From Alternaria dauci (Eukaryota; Ascomycota; Dothideomycetes; Pleosporales; Pleosporaceae): a stretch of DNA of 64,000 nt. The position numbers were made by a program, and so were the translations under genes. This document shows, piece by piece, positions 12,813 to 24,178 of this stretch. The stretch covers positions 1,178,001 through 1,242,000 of the forward strand of contig NC_091274.1 of assembly GCF_042100115.1 (NCBI RefSeq). The letters run 5' to 3'. Within the stretch, counting starts at the first letter, position 1, and each line of letters begins with the position of its first letter. The notes under the pieces are model-generated. The model made no database searches. It was not told the DNA's origin and worked only from the letters and a program-made list of their open reading frames with translations.

Positions 12813-13672
12813 AGCGACGCTACACGACGATGGACCAGAAGCATTCTCTGGGTCAAAATGTACAAGTTGATGGCAAACAGGACGTTGGGAAGAAGAAAAG
12901 CACGCCCGCGGTACGGCGTAAGATGTAAGTACAAATTAAGGCCTACGGCAGTGGAGCCAAGCAGGGGGTGTGCGCGCGGACAGCGAGGCTTGATGAAGCG
13001 GGAGTGCGCGCCCACTCGGATGCGACTCAGTGGATGCTGTTGACTAGGAATTGGCAGCTATGGAACCGCTGGGGGTGAAGGGGACGCGTGACGACGATCT
13101 CGGGGTATCTAGCCTTGCGCGGTAGAACAGCCCACGAGCAAAACCTTGGAACCGTTGGGCCGAGTCGAGTAGAGGGTATCGAATACGCAGCTTTCGGGGC
13201 CCTTGCTAGGACAAAAACATGACAATCATGAGGCCACTGGGGTAAGAGGCTAGCCGCACGTCAAGGAATCGTCCATCTCATGCCGTCTCAGCCAGCGCAC
13301 CGTGCCTCGGTTCTCTGCCATGCAGCTACTAGCAATTTGGCACTTTAATTGCGCCCGTCTCACGCAGCTATCTCGTCTCGGTGTAGCTGCGCCTGTAGCG
13401 CCGGACTGCATCGAATATGTTCTAGAAAATCTGGGGTATCGCCCGCAAGCCAATCAGTCCAGACCGCCGTGCCACTACCTGCAGCCCCCGTCCCCGGTTA
13501 CAGCTCCCACGAGGGCCCCCTCTCCCCCCCCGTCATCAAGAGACACCCTTCATCCCTGGTTCTCGCTCCTGTCACGCTGCATGTGCTCTACAGATAAAAA
13601 ACAGGGTTGTTGTGTGTGACTGTGTGGACATGAAAAGTGGTCATCAAATGTGTACATTGCTAATTGCTAAAT
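12813..13672. other. Intergenic, Zn2Cys6 factor promoter
   Basis: This 860-bp stretch lies between the QutR-like stop and the start of the Zn2Cys6 gene on the same strand. It includes a CCAAT sequence at about 13449. No further gene is seen. Confidence 0.5.
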
Positions 13673-15730
13673 CTAAAAATGTCCCCTTCCGGATGCCAAC
13701 CGCACAAAATCATAACACACGTTTTGGCCTACGAGCTTCCGTATTGTTTCAACTGTCGTCCATGCTGAGACGTCAGCAATACCATATGCTGTCCATCCGG
13801 CCGATGTAGCAATCGCCAACGGGTCGGCCTTACGGGGCCCACTGGCCAAGTCAACGAACACCTTCCCTGCGGCCTTCGTTCCTGTCGCCCCATGTCCGTT
13901 GGTGCTTCCATTCCTTCCGGCAACCCTGTAGTGCTTCAGCAGTGGCACCACTAAGAGCGATTTCTCAGCAGGCAGAGCCGAAATGATAACGAATGGCTGC
14001 TGCAGCCGCTTCACGTCGTCTACCGATCGTACCGGTGACACGTCAGTAGATAGTGGCCCGTGAGACCTGAACCCTATCGTATATATGGGCCCAATTCCCA
14101 AATTCTTCAGTGCAAAAATAGAGGCCGATGCATCGGCCTCGTTGCTAGCCAGCAGCAAGGCTGCCTGTCCACTGTATGCTGACGGCACAAAGTCGCGAGT
14201 CAGTGTTGCCCGGATGCCCTTCCATCTAGTGTTGTCCCCTATGAAGGAGGCGTTGCTTGTCCCTGGACGCACCAGCACGGTATCGACCTGCCCAATGGCC
14301 CGCGCAGCATTCGACAAGGAAGGCAGATAAGGTGCCGAAGCCGCTAACGGCGGGTTGATGTATGCACCGCCAAAGTTGTTGCGTCGAAGAATGTGCTCAA
14401 TCGAAGCCTTGGGCGCTCTCTCTGCAAACCCAAACGAATGCGGCAGGCTAAGCTCGTTGAAACACTTCTCGAAAAACATGGCTTGCGACGTTGATCGGAA
14501 ACTTCCAATGCCGTAGATATCTTGCTTGGGCATCTGGCCCATAGTGTGGAGCGCTGCATTAATCTCGGCTGCGCTAAGTTGGCCAGGCGCTGCAATCATC
14601 GGCAGCAGTGGGTGTGTAATTGGGGTAAATATCTTATTCAACGTCCTTGACAGCTGGCCCATGGGGCCCATGTTGAGGCCCGAGAAGGGCGGGTGAGGAT
14701 ATTTGGCCTGGATAGTGGACCGGAAATACTCCAGCTCGTAGTTCTCCTGCATCGAATTCACTAATGCGTACATCTTGACAATATCCCCATACACGGCGCC
14801 CAGTTCGAACAGGCGCTGTGTTTCAGGTGAAGTCCACTTGAAGTTGCCCGAGAAGTCGTGGAATGCCGAGATTATCTTGGTGCACGCCTTGTTCTCTGCA
14901 AGTTTCCTCCTAATCTCCTCTGGCAGCCACAGTTCCACGTCAATGTATTCGCAGCCCCATTGTATCGCGCGCGCGAGGTACCGGTAGAAGAGTGAAGGAT
15001 CGTCCATGGGGAACCGGCCGTTTTCTTTTGTACATCTAGTGGTGAAGATGATTGGCAGCTCTGTGCGTTGGCGCAGTACCATGACCTGTTCGCCGACATA
15101 CCTCAAACTGGGTATCTTGCTGACTGTCCCACCTGGTAGAGGCTCCTCGAGCAAGTCAACTCGTATTTCAATCGCATCTGCGCCGACGGACAGAATGTCC
15201 AGATTAGGAAGCGCAGCGTGTACATCGGGAAACGTAGTCGATATCAGTGTCGTGCGCGCTTTCTTGATGAGATCGCGATGGGGCCCAATCTGGCCCAGAA
15301 TGAAGCCGAGGTAGCGCGACACGTCTCGACGGAAAAATGGTGATCGCGTATAGAGGTATTCGTAGTCGCATCGGTCGGTGATGCTCTCGTCCAATTCGTG
15401 ACCACCGTCTACGCGATGTGTATTGATCAACAGCCTGGAGCGGTCCCAGGTGTCCAGTTGCGGTTTGGCCAGCCTATTGCTTAATCCGTAGACCGTCTCT
15501 CGCGGCCCTGCCAGCGCGTCGTCAACCGACATTGCCGACTCCCATTTCTGGCCCAGGACATCGGCGAAGATGCCTACAATGTCCTCCTCGCCCTCGTTGT
15601 GCAGGATCAACAGCGCCGGCCGGACGCCACTCGGAATCTCCTGCACATCTATGACGGCGCCCTCCTTGAGATGGGAGGTCGTCGTCGTCGTCGTCGTCGT
15701 CACGCTCCCGGTTTGCACCATGGTAGCCAT
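13673..15730 (-). CDS. QutR/qa-1S-like quinate pathway repressor (AROM-derived pseudoenzyme)
   Basis: This single-exon gene encodes 685 residues. The frame continues upstream only from a TTG, so the first ATG (MATMVQ) was taken. It resembles the C-terminal three domains of the AROM polypeptide, the plan of the quinate repressors QutR and Qa-1S. Residues about 35-170 match the shikimate kinase part but lack any P-loop. About 170-390 form a type I dehydroquinase-like barrel, with EIRVD, TTR, FHDF (His291), DIVK (Lys319), MGQLSR and APGQLS. About 400-685 are shikimate-dehydrogenase-like, but the catalytic Lys motif is replaced by INPPLA (about 459) and GDNTD reads GDNTR (498-502). That pattern fits a metabolite-sensing repressor. 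No quinate catabolic genes lie in the window. An eight-Thr run sits near the N-terminus. Confidence 0.88.
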   Translation of the reverse strand: MATMVQTGSVTTTTTTTTSHLKEGAVIDVQEIPSGVRPALLILHNEGEEDIVGIFADVLGQKWESAMSVDDALAGPRETVYGLSNRLAKPQLDTWDRSRLLINTHRVDGGHELDESITDRCDYEYLYTRSPFFRRDVSRYLGFILGQIGPHRDLIKKARTTLISTTFPDVHAALPNLDILSVGADAIEIRVDLLEEPLPGGTVSKIPSLRYVGEQVMVLRQRTELPIIFTTRCTKENGRFPMDDPSLFYRYLARAIQWGCEYIDVELWLPEEIRRKLAENKACTKIISAFHDFSGNFKWTSPETQRLFELGAVYGDIVKMYALVNSMQENYELEYFRSTIQAKYPHPPFSGLNMGPMGQLSRTLNKIFTPITHPLLPMIAAPGQLSAAEINAALHTMGQMPKQDIYGIGSFRSTSQAMFFEKCFNELSLPHSFGFAERAPKASIEHILRRNNFGGAYINPPLAASAPYLPSLSNAARAIGQVDTVLVRPGTSNASFIGDNTRWKGIRATLTRDFVPSAYSGQAALLLASNEADASASIFALKNLGIGPIYTIGFRSHGPLSTDVSPVRSVDDVKRLQQPFVIISALPAEKSLLVVPLLKHYRVAGRNGSTNGHGATGTKAAGKVFVDLASGPRKADPLAIATSAGWTAYGIADVSAWTTVETIRKLVGQNVCYDFVRLASGRGHF
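15678..15701. repeat. (GTC)8 microsatellite, coding
   Basis: Eight perfect GTC units on the plus strand encode a run of eight threonines near the N-terminus of the QutR-like protein. Confidence 0.95.
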
Positions 15731-18700
15731 GGGTGGATAGAGTTGTGCGCTGTGCTGCTTGTTACTGTTAACCGTAGGTGTTGAAACCGTTGATGCGATG
15801 CTGGATCTCGGCGAGAATGCGACGGGCGGTATACAACTGGCAAACTCGAACAACCGTCGCTACCATCTCTCAGACGTCGACGGGTGTGAGGCAGTGGGGC
15901 TGTATCTGGAGAAATACAGGCGTCTCACAGTGAGCGCCGTATATTCATCCGTGGGGTGGTGGGATGCAGGACCAGGTCTCGATTTAATCGCGATGTGTGT
16001 GAAGTTTGGAGATAGTGAGATAGAACCATGTCGAGCGCAGGTGGAAGCACCAAGCTTCCGTAAAACCCGCGCGTCTGTTGGCTCTAAAGCCGTCCTATGG
16101 CTGGACGGTGAATATGCCGTTAGAAAGGGCACTAGGCGTTGCTTGCTCGGGGCTGTAGCATAGTGAACGGACCAGTGCGGGCACCGTGGTACGCTCGCCG
16201 ATAGCTGGAGCTAGAATTTATCCGTACGCTTGCCCTACCGTCGCTAAACACGCCAATTTCGCACCAATCACTGCGTTTGCCATCAGTCAAGGTATTCGTG
16301 TGCCAAGTATATCTCCTCCATTGCCGTCGTCTATTGCTGACGCAAATGTGTGGGGATTGGTGGAGAATGGGGGGTAGCGTGTGTCGCAGAGACATCCTGG
16401 GCCTGAGGCGACTGCCAAATGCCATATGTATGCCTCGAGGCTTGAAGTGCCCAGCAACAACACCACAGATACGAGCTTGGTATTCGGATAGGCGTATATC
16501 GATACTCCCCATAGGCGCACCGCTTGCGCGAGGCTGGCTCTAGAACCCCGCGATACTGCATCCGCAATGTCCAGGAGGCGTCGCATCGCTTTCTTCAGCC
16601 CTACCGGCTTTTCCGCGAGCGGCATGCCGCCCTGGGAGTGGTTGAGTAATGGGCCACCGGCCTATCTCGCCTGATGTACGGTTTCCATCTTCGAAAGAGC
16701 TGGAAATATGGGCAAACAGTGTCATCACCTTGATCTTTGCGAGACGCCCGAGTACCTACTACAGCCATCGATAACCTCCAACGACACCACCGACACCATC
16801 CTTCTTACATGCAGCTCAATCCCTCGCCAGAGGGAGGCAGCGCAATATCTCCTGATTGACCAACATTAGGCTCGGCAGCAGTTGAGACTCCGTTTCATCG
16901 TTAGTACTTTAGCCGGCAACCTGGAGGCGGCGTAGGTGCAGCAGGTCTGACGAGACCTCCATCGCCTCATCAATGTCGGTTTTAGATTTTCCGAGACCAA
17001 CTGCAGTGCAACGTAGGTCCACTCGTGGAAGCGCAATCATCGTCGATATCTGAAGGCTAGCTCATCAGACTACTAGTTTCTCGCCATCGAGACGTCACCA
17101 CAAGCGGGAATATGACTAGGCCAACGTGACAGCAAGGGGAGGGGTCATTGCTTATCAGTTCTTCGCGTGTCTTCGGCAAGATGCTTCCCAACCGCTGTAG
17201 CGAGGCGAAGGAGATTGATTGCTTGATGAGCTGATATACCTTGTTCACTTTCAGTCGTGGGCTTGGGCCAAGTATCACAACGGATAAATTGGCCACATCT
17301 AAAACACAATCGGGAGGCCTGAGGTCGTCCCGCCGTGTTGCAAATTTCCGGTCAAGCGAATGGGCCTGCTTCCAGCCATCAAGTACCCTAGACTTGCTTC
17401 TACCCTCTCACACAGTCTACACCAGCTCTACAGCTTCAGCGGCCTCTCCAGCAAGTAGCCACTCACTCTGAACAACCCACAACAGCCTCTAGACCGTTTC
17501 TTGGGCACTCCATGCCTCAAACAGTTAGAGTGAGTCCCGTCTCATTCTCCAGAGTACACACACCGTATTTCCTATGTCGCACTGAGTAGACTAGCTGATA
17601 GGTCTGACTCTGTCATCACCTCGCTCTGTGAGATCTAGTAGCAGACTTATGGATTACTAGTCGGCTTATTGGGATTGATGTGCCAGTAGGTAAAGTGACC
17701 ATGCCCGATGCGCCTGTCCGAGCAGGTCGGCTAAAGTTAGCTAAGTAGTGGTGTGAGCCAGATTCTTCATTGAGCGTGTATAGAGCTGCCTTTGGGTCTC
17801 CCGGTAGAGGTCTTGTATGGCAGTGATCATTGGATTCTTCATTGAGCGTTGTGTCGCCAAGCTTTGCGCAGATCCTGGACAGGGCATACTACCGGTAGAT
17901 TCGGAGTGATCTGCCTGCTCCGTTGCTAGGTACCTACGTACCAAAGTCGCTTGAGTGGTGTACATCAGCCCTTGTGCACCGGACGGAAGCAGCCGTGGAG
18001 CTTGATCTGCAAATATGAGTCATGGGGCTTATGACTCTGTCATTCTCTCGCCTTTCTGCTCATACCTACCATGATAGGGTATTCATCCTGGTATCTCTTT
18101 TGGTTCAGTTCTACACCTGCAGTGTGTCATCATGGGCCTGTTGACTGGGTCTTAGACCTGATCATAGGATTGTCTTACGTCGCACATGTGTTGGAACACT
18201 CGACAAGGGAAGAAGACGGCAAAGACCTGGGGACATCCGAAAACTATGATACAAGGTTCTAGATCATGCCCCAAGGCGAAGGGAATGCGATTTTTCCCAT
18301 CGCCAACCGCAAGTTGTGATGAAATACAGCGGATCCACGCTGAAAAGATCGGAAAGATATTGGACATCGCCATTATTGCATTTGAAAACGAATTTTTTGT
18401 CACTGTAGAACCTATCTGTGATGCGTGGTAGTATATTCAGAGAAGGTTTGGAAACCACAGCTCCCAATATACTAGAATCCGCTTCGAACTTAGCTCCGCC
18501 GGGTGACAATGGTGGTGAAAACAATGAGTTAATCAGCGGGCTCAAATTTCAGTCAGCACTCTTCGACGTTATCTCTGTCTTTCTTGTCTATCTATCAGAT
18601 TTCAGCATTGTGACTAGGCGAGTACCGATAGCCTATACCTAAAGACCTTGGTTGTGTCGATGAAGTCATACTGGGCAGACAATTGAAAGCCATCTCCTCG

Positions 18701-19555
18701 ATTCGGCTCCAGACCATAACATACATTGCAAGTGACGTTCACAGGCTGCAAAGGTACGTATCGTCGTGAACAGCATAATGCCGGCATGCTAACATGGAGG
18801 TTGAAGGTCGTAGTATCGGATGGTGTGACATTGCCACTACACTTACCTCAAGCTTCTACGTCAGTCTCCTTGTTGGCAGAATATCTATTTGCCTTTCTAT
18901 TCTTCACGAATATCTCAAACAAGACAATAGGGCCGCCTGTTTTGTCAAAACTGCTTCGTAGTATGGTTCCATATCTCGATCTCACAGGCATTACGCTATT
19001 CATCCCGACGGCCGTCATTTTTTTCATTAATCTGCAGTAGGAAACGGAAGAAAATGGGTGGAGCTCACCAATTTTTATCGATTTTTTTTCGCTAGCTGTG
19101 GCACAATCTTAATCTCTTTTTGTCTCTTGGAATGGCACAGTGAGCACTAAACGGGCATTCGCTAGGGGCGGAAGCGCGGGCTTTGACATCTGCCACCAGA
19201 CAGAGCTATATTTCCTGCTGCTCGTGTTATTGGAAAGCGTCGACGCGGTCTTCCATCTGCTGTTGGCCCTCGCTGTTGTCTCATCCACGGCGTTGCGAAC
19301 CCAATAGGTCAATGTACGGAAGAAGGCGCCGGTAGAGAACACGGCTTAAGTGGTAGTAGAGGGTATCGATGATCACGCACACAGTCGAGAGATTAGTGAT
19401 GGCTCGATTTGCGCAAGGAAGGAAGAGGAACGAATGGGAAGTTGGCGAATCAGCAGTCTTGGCGTTCTGACCTCATCCAAAACTTCGGGTGCGGCGAACA
19501 GCGGAGGTGATGGCATCACCAGGCTTTCTTGTCAATACCGTTCCAATCACCTACA
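15731..19555. other. Gene-free 3.8 kb
   Basis: This is the longest stretch without a supported gene. Frames of up to about 130 codons occur around 15.8-16.6 kb, but they overlap on both strands and none carries a recognisable motif. A 17-bp direct repeat lies at 17761-17777 and 17833-17849. I found no transposase, reverse transcriptase or terminal repeats. Confidence 0.5.
17761..17849. repeat. 17-bp direct repeat pair
   Basis: GATTCTTCATTGAGCGT occurs at 17761-17777 and again at 17833-17849, 72 bases apart start to start. The flanks do not match, so it is not a longer tandem duplication. No function is evident. Confidence 0.8.
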
Positions 19556-20196
19556 ATGTTTGCAAGACGCGCAATTCCCTCAGTCAGTATCTGAAACCCA
19601 TGTGCATCTGCCATTTCCAAACTAACAGTCACCAGGCCTTCCGAGCCGCAACCCGCGCAAGCGCAGCTCGCCCCATCCCCTCGGCACGATTCCTCACACC
19701 ATTCCAAGCACGATTACTTTCCGATGAAGTTCGTTCCGCGATTGACAGGGCTGTCGCATCATCGCCTGTCGTTTTGTTCATGAAGGGTACACCAGAGACA
19801 CCGCAGTGCGGCTTTTCGAGAGCTACCATACAGATCCTGGGCATGCAGGGGGTCGACCCAGAGAAGTTTACTGCCTTCAACGTGTTGGAGGACCAGGATC
19901 TCAGGCAAGGTACGTCGCTCCGATTCTCACACTCTAATCTTGCATTGGGATGATTGGACTCGAGCCGATGGACGTTTCGGGCCACCGCAGGACAAGATAC
20001 GGGACCATGCATGCTGACAGATGTAACAACAGGTATCAAAGAATACTCCGAATGGCCGACCATACCACAACTGTACGTTGACAAGGAGTTTGTCGGTGGC
20101 TGCGACATCCTCATGTCCATGCATCAAGACGGCTCGCTTGCGAAGATGCTGGAAGAGAAAGGTGTAGTTGTCCCCGCGGAGGGGCAGGCACCGTAA
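19556..20196 (+). CDS. GRX5: Monothiol glutaredoxin 5, mitochondrial
   Basis: This CGFS glutaredoxin transfers iron-sulfur clusters in the mitochondrial matrix. Exons are 19556-19582, 19636-19909 and 20033-20196, giving 154 residues. The first exon codes only nine residues (MFARRAIPS) and, with the Ala/Arg-rich start of exon 2, forms a presequence. Family marks are [19 protein letters not shown] with the active Cys67, the cis-Pro motif WPTIPQLYV, and the glutathione-binding [13 protein letters not shown]. Introns have GTCAGT and GTACGT donors, with a CTAAC branch just before the first acceptor. Without the tiny first exon the reading frame upstream would be spurious, so that splice decides the start. 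Confidence 0.95.
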
Positions 20197-20622
20197 GCAA
20201 TACATGACGCAACAGCGAGGCATAAAAGGCGTGTAGAGATCGTGTCATGTAATACCATATTGGCTGTAAATGCTTGGCAACTGCCTCTGTAACAACAAGA
20301 ACGTATATGTTTGTGATGATCAAGGTATGCAGCGACTCGCATTGCTGGAGTCTGCGAGACAATCTGATAGAGTGAATGCTACTATATTGAAAAAGCTGCT
20401 GCTCTGAGATTTGTCTTGTCCTATACAACTGGGTGCTCTTTCCCTTCAACGTCAGCGCGACTTCCTCCCGAGAACCACAACACGCCACGAACCTTTGCCG
20501 ACTGTGGAGCCATTTCTACACTCGGATTCATATGACGCCTTTGACACGTCATCCGCACCTGATCGATGGTACATAGGATGGAGGTTGAGCGTACTGAACC
20601 CGCCCTACAAGCGCGCGGCAAC
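20197..20622. other. Intergenic between GRX5 and the coiled-coil gene
   Basis: About 430 bp separate two plus-strand genes. It holds the GRX5 3' region and the next promoter. Nothing else is supported, although an earlier in-frame ATG for the next gene exists at 20566. Confidence 0.5.
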
Positions 20623-21602
20623 ATGGATCTACCAGCGAAGAAGACATGGTCTGCAAGAGTCAAGAAGACAATTTCGGCTGCCAGCGTCTTCAAAAGGCAA
20701 AAAAGCAATATTGACCAAGGAAACAGTCCGATTCAGGCAACCCTCAGGAACTCAAAGTTTGCTGGCGGAGACGCTGATGCTACGGCACTATTGATCACCA
20801 AGTCACACTCCAGCTCACGGAGTGCAGTAAAAAAGGAGGCAAAGAAGGGATTCTCGGAACAGCATCCTCTGGGTGTGGCCTTTCGAGGTATTGCACAACT
20901 ATTCTATCATCGGCATATAGGGAGCTAATACTGTTCCACACAGATGCATGCGACAAGTACCGAGGCCATCTCTATAACACTACCTCACTCAAAATCACCA
21001 AAACCCTCGAATCACTTCTTCATAACCTCTACAAGAGTACCCCACAAGTGACCGCCCCGAACAGTAGTCAGCAAGATCCCAACGCCTCACCCTCAAAGCT
21101 CTCCGCCCTAGCAAAATACGAATGTCTAGCCACCCAGCTGCACAAGCCCATCTCGCAGTTTAAGCTTTCATTGTGGCGTATCGACAGTAAAGGAAAGGAC
21201 GTGCGTTTTGTGCAAACACTCGAGACGCGTATGCTACATTATGATGAGCTGATTGCCAAGGAGACGACGAAGCTGGGAACGTTGCAAAAAGAGTGGGAAT
21301 CCGTCGTAAGTGAGATCTGGAAGCTGGGAGCCACATGTCTGGGCGACGAAGCGATGGCAGAGATGTTGTTTACTCAAGAGGGATTGCATGAGCAGGCCTC
21401 GCCACCTTCCCCCTCGGGGTATCGCAACGACAAGCTGCCACACACACCAAGTTTCTCCGAGGACAAGACCAAGGAGCTGGAGAAAATGGTAGAGGCGCTA
21501 GGTAAGCAGGAGATGGATGAATTTCGCAAGATCGAAAAGGACCATCGGGCGTACTGGAAAAAGAAGACGGCACAGCTTGCGAGTGCGCTGAAGAGTGATT
21601 GA
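20623..21602 (+). CDS. Coiled-coil protein, unknown function
   Basis: I do not recognise this protein. Exons are 20623-20887 and 20944-21602, joined in frame (CGA G|AT GCA) across a 56-nt intron with a CACACAG acceptor, giving 307 residues from MDLPAKKTW. In-frame ATGs at 20566 and 20578 would lengthen it to as many as 326. The N-terminus is basic and Ser/Lys-rich. The middle (residues about 88-190) is helical and leucine-rich, with KITKTLESLLHNLYKS and a segment around HKPISQFKLSLWRIDS. The C-terminus is strongly charged and helical (KELEKMVEALGKQEMDEFRK), which predicts a coiled coil. It has no membrane segment or signal peptide. It is convergent with CCP1, with 294 bp between the stops. 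Confidence 0.75.
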
Positions 21603-21896
21603 GAGAGCATCAAGTTGAAGCGCAGCGTGTAATACTCTACATGCCGTCCCATACCCGGTGACAATCGCTGTTGCCTCACTTCCCGACCAAGAAGTCAGTA
21701 CATGTGTGTAAGGTTTCGAAAATATTGTTCTCGTGCTATATGCTCAAAAGTCTACAATGCGGACAATCAAACAAGTCACCCCCAACAGTGATCTAGTACA
21801 TGCTGCCTTGATGAAAAGCAACGGTCTAATAGTCTACATGGATATCTCTGGCTCAAAGTAAACTCCTAATCTTCCCTCGTACTCGTGCACACAAAC

Positions 21897-23072
21897 TTAG
21901 TCGAAAGAGCTCTTGAAGACGTATCGCTGGTCCTCAGGCTGTTGGAACGGTACACCAAGCTCGAAGAGCGTCATTACGCTTTCGGAAAAGTCCTTGAAGA
22001 AAGCATCGTTGTCTTTTGCGTACAAATCAGTGTACTTCCTGAAGCTCTTGTCCTTGACAAGCTCCATGTCGGTTGGCAGCATCATCAAGCTCTTGGTCTT
22101 GACATCCTCAAACTGCTTGGGGCCGTTCCACTTCTTCCATGCCCACTTCTCCTCAACAAGAAGCTTGTAGTAGTCGTTGGTCAGGGTAGTGGGCGAGAAG
22201 GTCCAGGGGCCGTCGAAGCCAGAGCGGTCGGTGTGGCAACGGCCTAGGGCGTGTGCACCAGAGAGGGCAACCATGGCGCGGTCGTCGAAGCCCATGCGGC
22301 CGAAGATGGCGCGAATGTGGCTAGCGTCCTTGGTTGCGTCGGGCAGACGACCGTCGGGGGTGCAGTAGGAGACGTCGCGGTCGGAGCGGCCAGCGCGGTA
22401 TGGGATCTTGGGACCCTGCATCTCCTGGATGGCGCAGACACCAGCAAGGATCCACAGGTCCGAGTATGTAATCCAGGGGAAAGCCTCCTTGACGGGCTCG
22501 AGGAAGTCGCGGGCAGCCTTGAGACCAGCGTTGGCGCCGTGGTCACCTTCGGGAGCGAAGCGCATGGTAGCACCGTTGGAGCCACCAGTTCCGGTCAACT
22601 TGTCGTAGCTATTCCTCATTAGCACCCCTGCTGGATGCAAGGGGAATCATGGTACTCACGTTCCCGAGGCGTGCCATGCTAGACGCAGGAGCACGGGGCC
22701 GTAGCTGCCATCATCGTAGTCGTCGTGCTCCTCGAGCCTCTTTGCGATGTGGTCGTAGACCTTTTGGTAGTCCTCGAACCTAGGTGTGAAGACCTTCCTG
22801 CTGCTGGTCTGACCAAACAACTCGGGCTTGTATGTGTACAGGCTGTATACACCAGCACCAACAAGGAGGGCACCAGCACCCCAGGCTAGGCCAGTTGGGT
22901 TGCCCTCATGCTTGTCTGGTCCTTCCTGCTCGGAAGCGTAGCCGCGTCGCTGGTTGCGGAAGGCGTTGTGTGCAGGTGCGGCGAAGCGGGCAGAGGAGCG
23001 GGTCGAGGTGGTGCGTAGTGAGGGAGCGGCGGTGCGCAGGGCGCGGGAGAAGCTTCGTGAGGCCGATGCCAT
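21897..23072 (-). CDS. CCP1: Cytochrome c peroxidase, mitochondrial
   Basis: This haem peroxidase of the intermembrane space reduces hydrogen peroxide with electrons from cytochrome c. Exons are 23072-22660 and 22608-21897, giving 374 residues. The distal pocket RLAWH supplies Arg130, Trp133 and His134. The proximal His257 is in [10 protein letters not shown] and the radical-forming Trp273 is in GPWTFSPT. The first 45 residues are Arg/Ser-rich, followed by a hydrophobic segment at about 61-80 ([20 protein letters not shown]). This is the two-part presequence that, in yeast, is cut by the m-AAA and rhomboid proteases. The intron splits the SGT codon and restores the family sequence [15 protein letters not shown]. 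Confidence 0.97.
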
Positions 23073-24178
23073 GGTGCTGCAGGTGCAAGTGTCTTGATAA
23101 GTTCGGGTTGCCTCTGAGGAGGTCAATTGGCGGATGCACAAAGGCAGGAGGATCAGATGGAGTAACGGGCAAAAGAAACAGCCCTCGGTCGTAGGCGCGG
23201 GAAAGCTTTTAAAGACAATGCCCTCAATGCCTCGGACACCCGATGGCGACAATCTTTCTTTCTGGAAACCACGGCAGAGACCCACTTTGATAGCCTCTGC
23301 ACCAATCACAAGCCCGACGGGGCATAGTCGTCTGGGCCCTGGGGATTACGATATCTGATGCGGCCGCGACACACGTCCGATCGCGAAGAAGCCATGTTTC
23401 GCCGATTGGGAAGTTTTGTCCAAGCTGCCTGGTAGACGACAACGTCGAGACTGGCAGACAGGGGAAACCCGTGGTTTCGTAGCCTCTGCGGGCTGGACGT
23501 CGCCCTCTCGTGCATAATCCGACTTCCACACGCTGTGATTCGCTGTGGCCGCGACGATCGACGCAGGCCAGCCAGCCAAGTGAGGGGTAGCCGATGAGGC
23601 TCTGCGGCATCTTCATCCTGAGCTCTCTAGAAGCACATGTCATCACCTTGTACTCAACGTGTTGTCAACCAGACTTCACTATCCTCTTACCACGGTGGTA
23701 TTGGCCATCCTCGGTAGAGACGGTGGCCAACCAGAGCCTTCGTCTTCTAATCCGCCGAGACTGACTCATGCCATGCCCACATGCCGTTCCTCTCCGATGG
23801 GCGGCGTCGACGGCAAAAGTGGGTTCGTCGCTCGAAGAGGTAAGTTTCTCGATCTCACAATGGTACTTCACGCTTTCTCCGTGCACGTAATTTGTCAAAG
23901 CAAAAGACCTGAGTTCGATTACTGCGAATATCCAGGGCGTTCGTATTGGTAATGAAACAGAAGCCAATACGCTCAACGCCTCCTTTCCACGGTCCTTCGA
24001 TGCAATTCCAAGTCTTGATCAACGCCGTGCAAGGAAATGCTCACTCAGTTTGCGTATGTGAAGAAACCAACATTAAGAATAAAACTCCAATGCCATGACA
24101 TGAATGCAAATCATTACCCGAAACATTAGCTTCCTCGTGTGTTGTTCATCCAAACGTGAAATGCACATACCGAAATGA
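23073..24178. other. Intergenic, CCP1 promoter side
   Basis: About 1.1 kb lies upstream of CCP1 and downstream of the F-box-like gene. No coding exon chain or RNA gene is supported. A GTTCGATTAC at about 23912 resembles a tRNA B box, but no cloverleaf forms around it. Confidence 0.5.

Noticed and set aside
13673..15853. Longer QutR-like start (MFEFASC)
   Set aside because: The first codon is TTG (complement of CAA at 15851-15853), so the first ATG at 15730 was used.
16287..16625. 112-codon minus-strand frame with an ATG (MPLAEKPVGLKKAMRRLL)
   Set aside because: It overlaps other frames on both strands, has no domain or splice context, and turns low-complexity after 50 residues.
23905..23925. 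tRNA B-box-like GAGTTCGATTACTG
   Set aside because: No acceptor, D or anticodon stems pair around it. A second candidate near 55859 on the minus strand also lacks stems.
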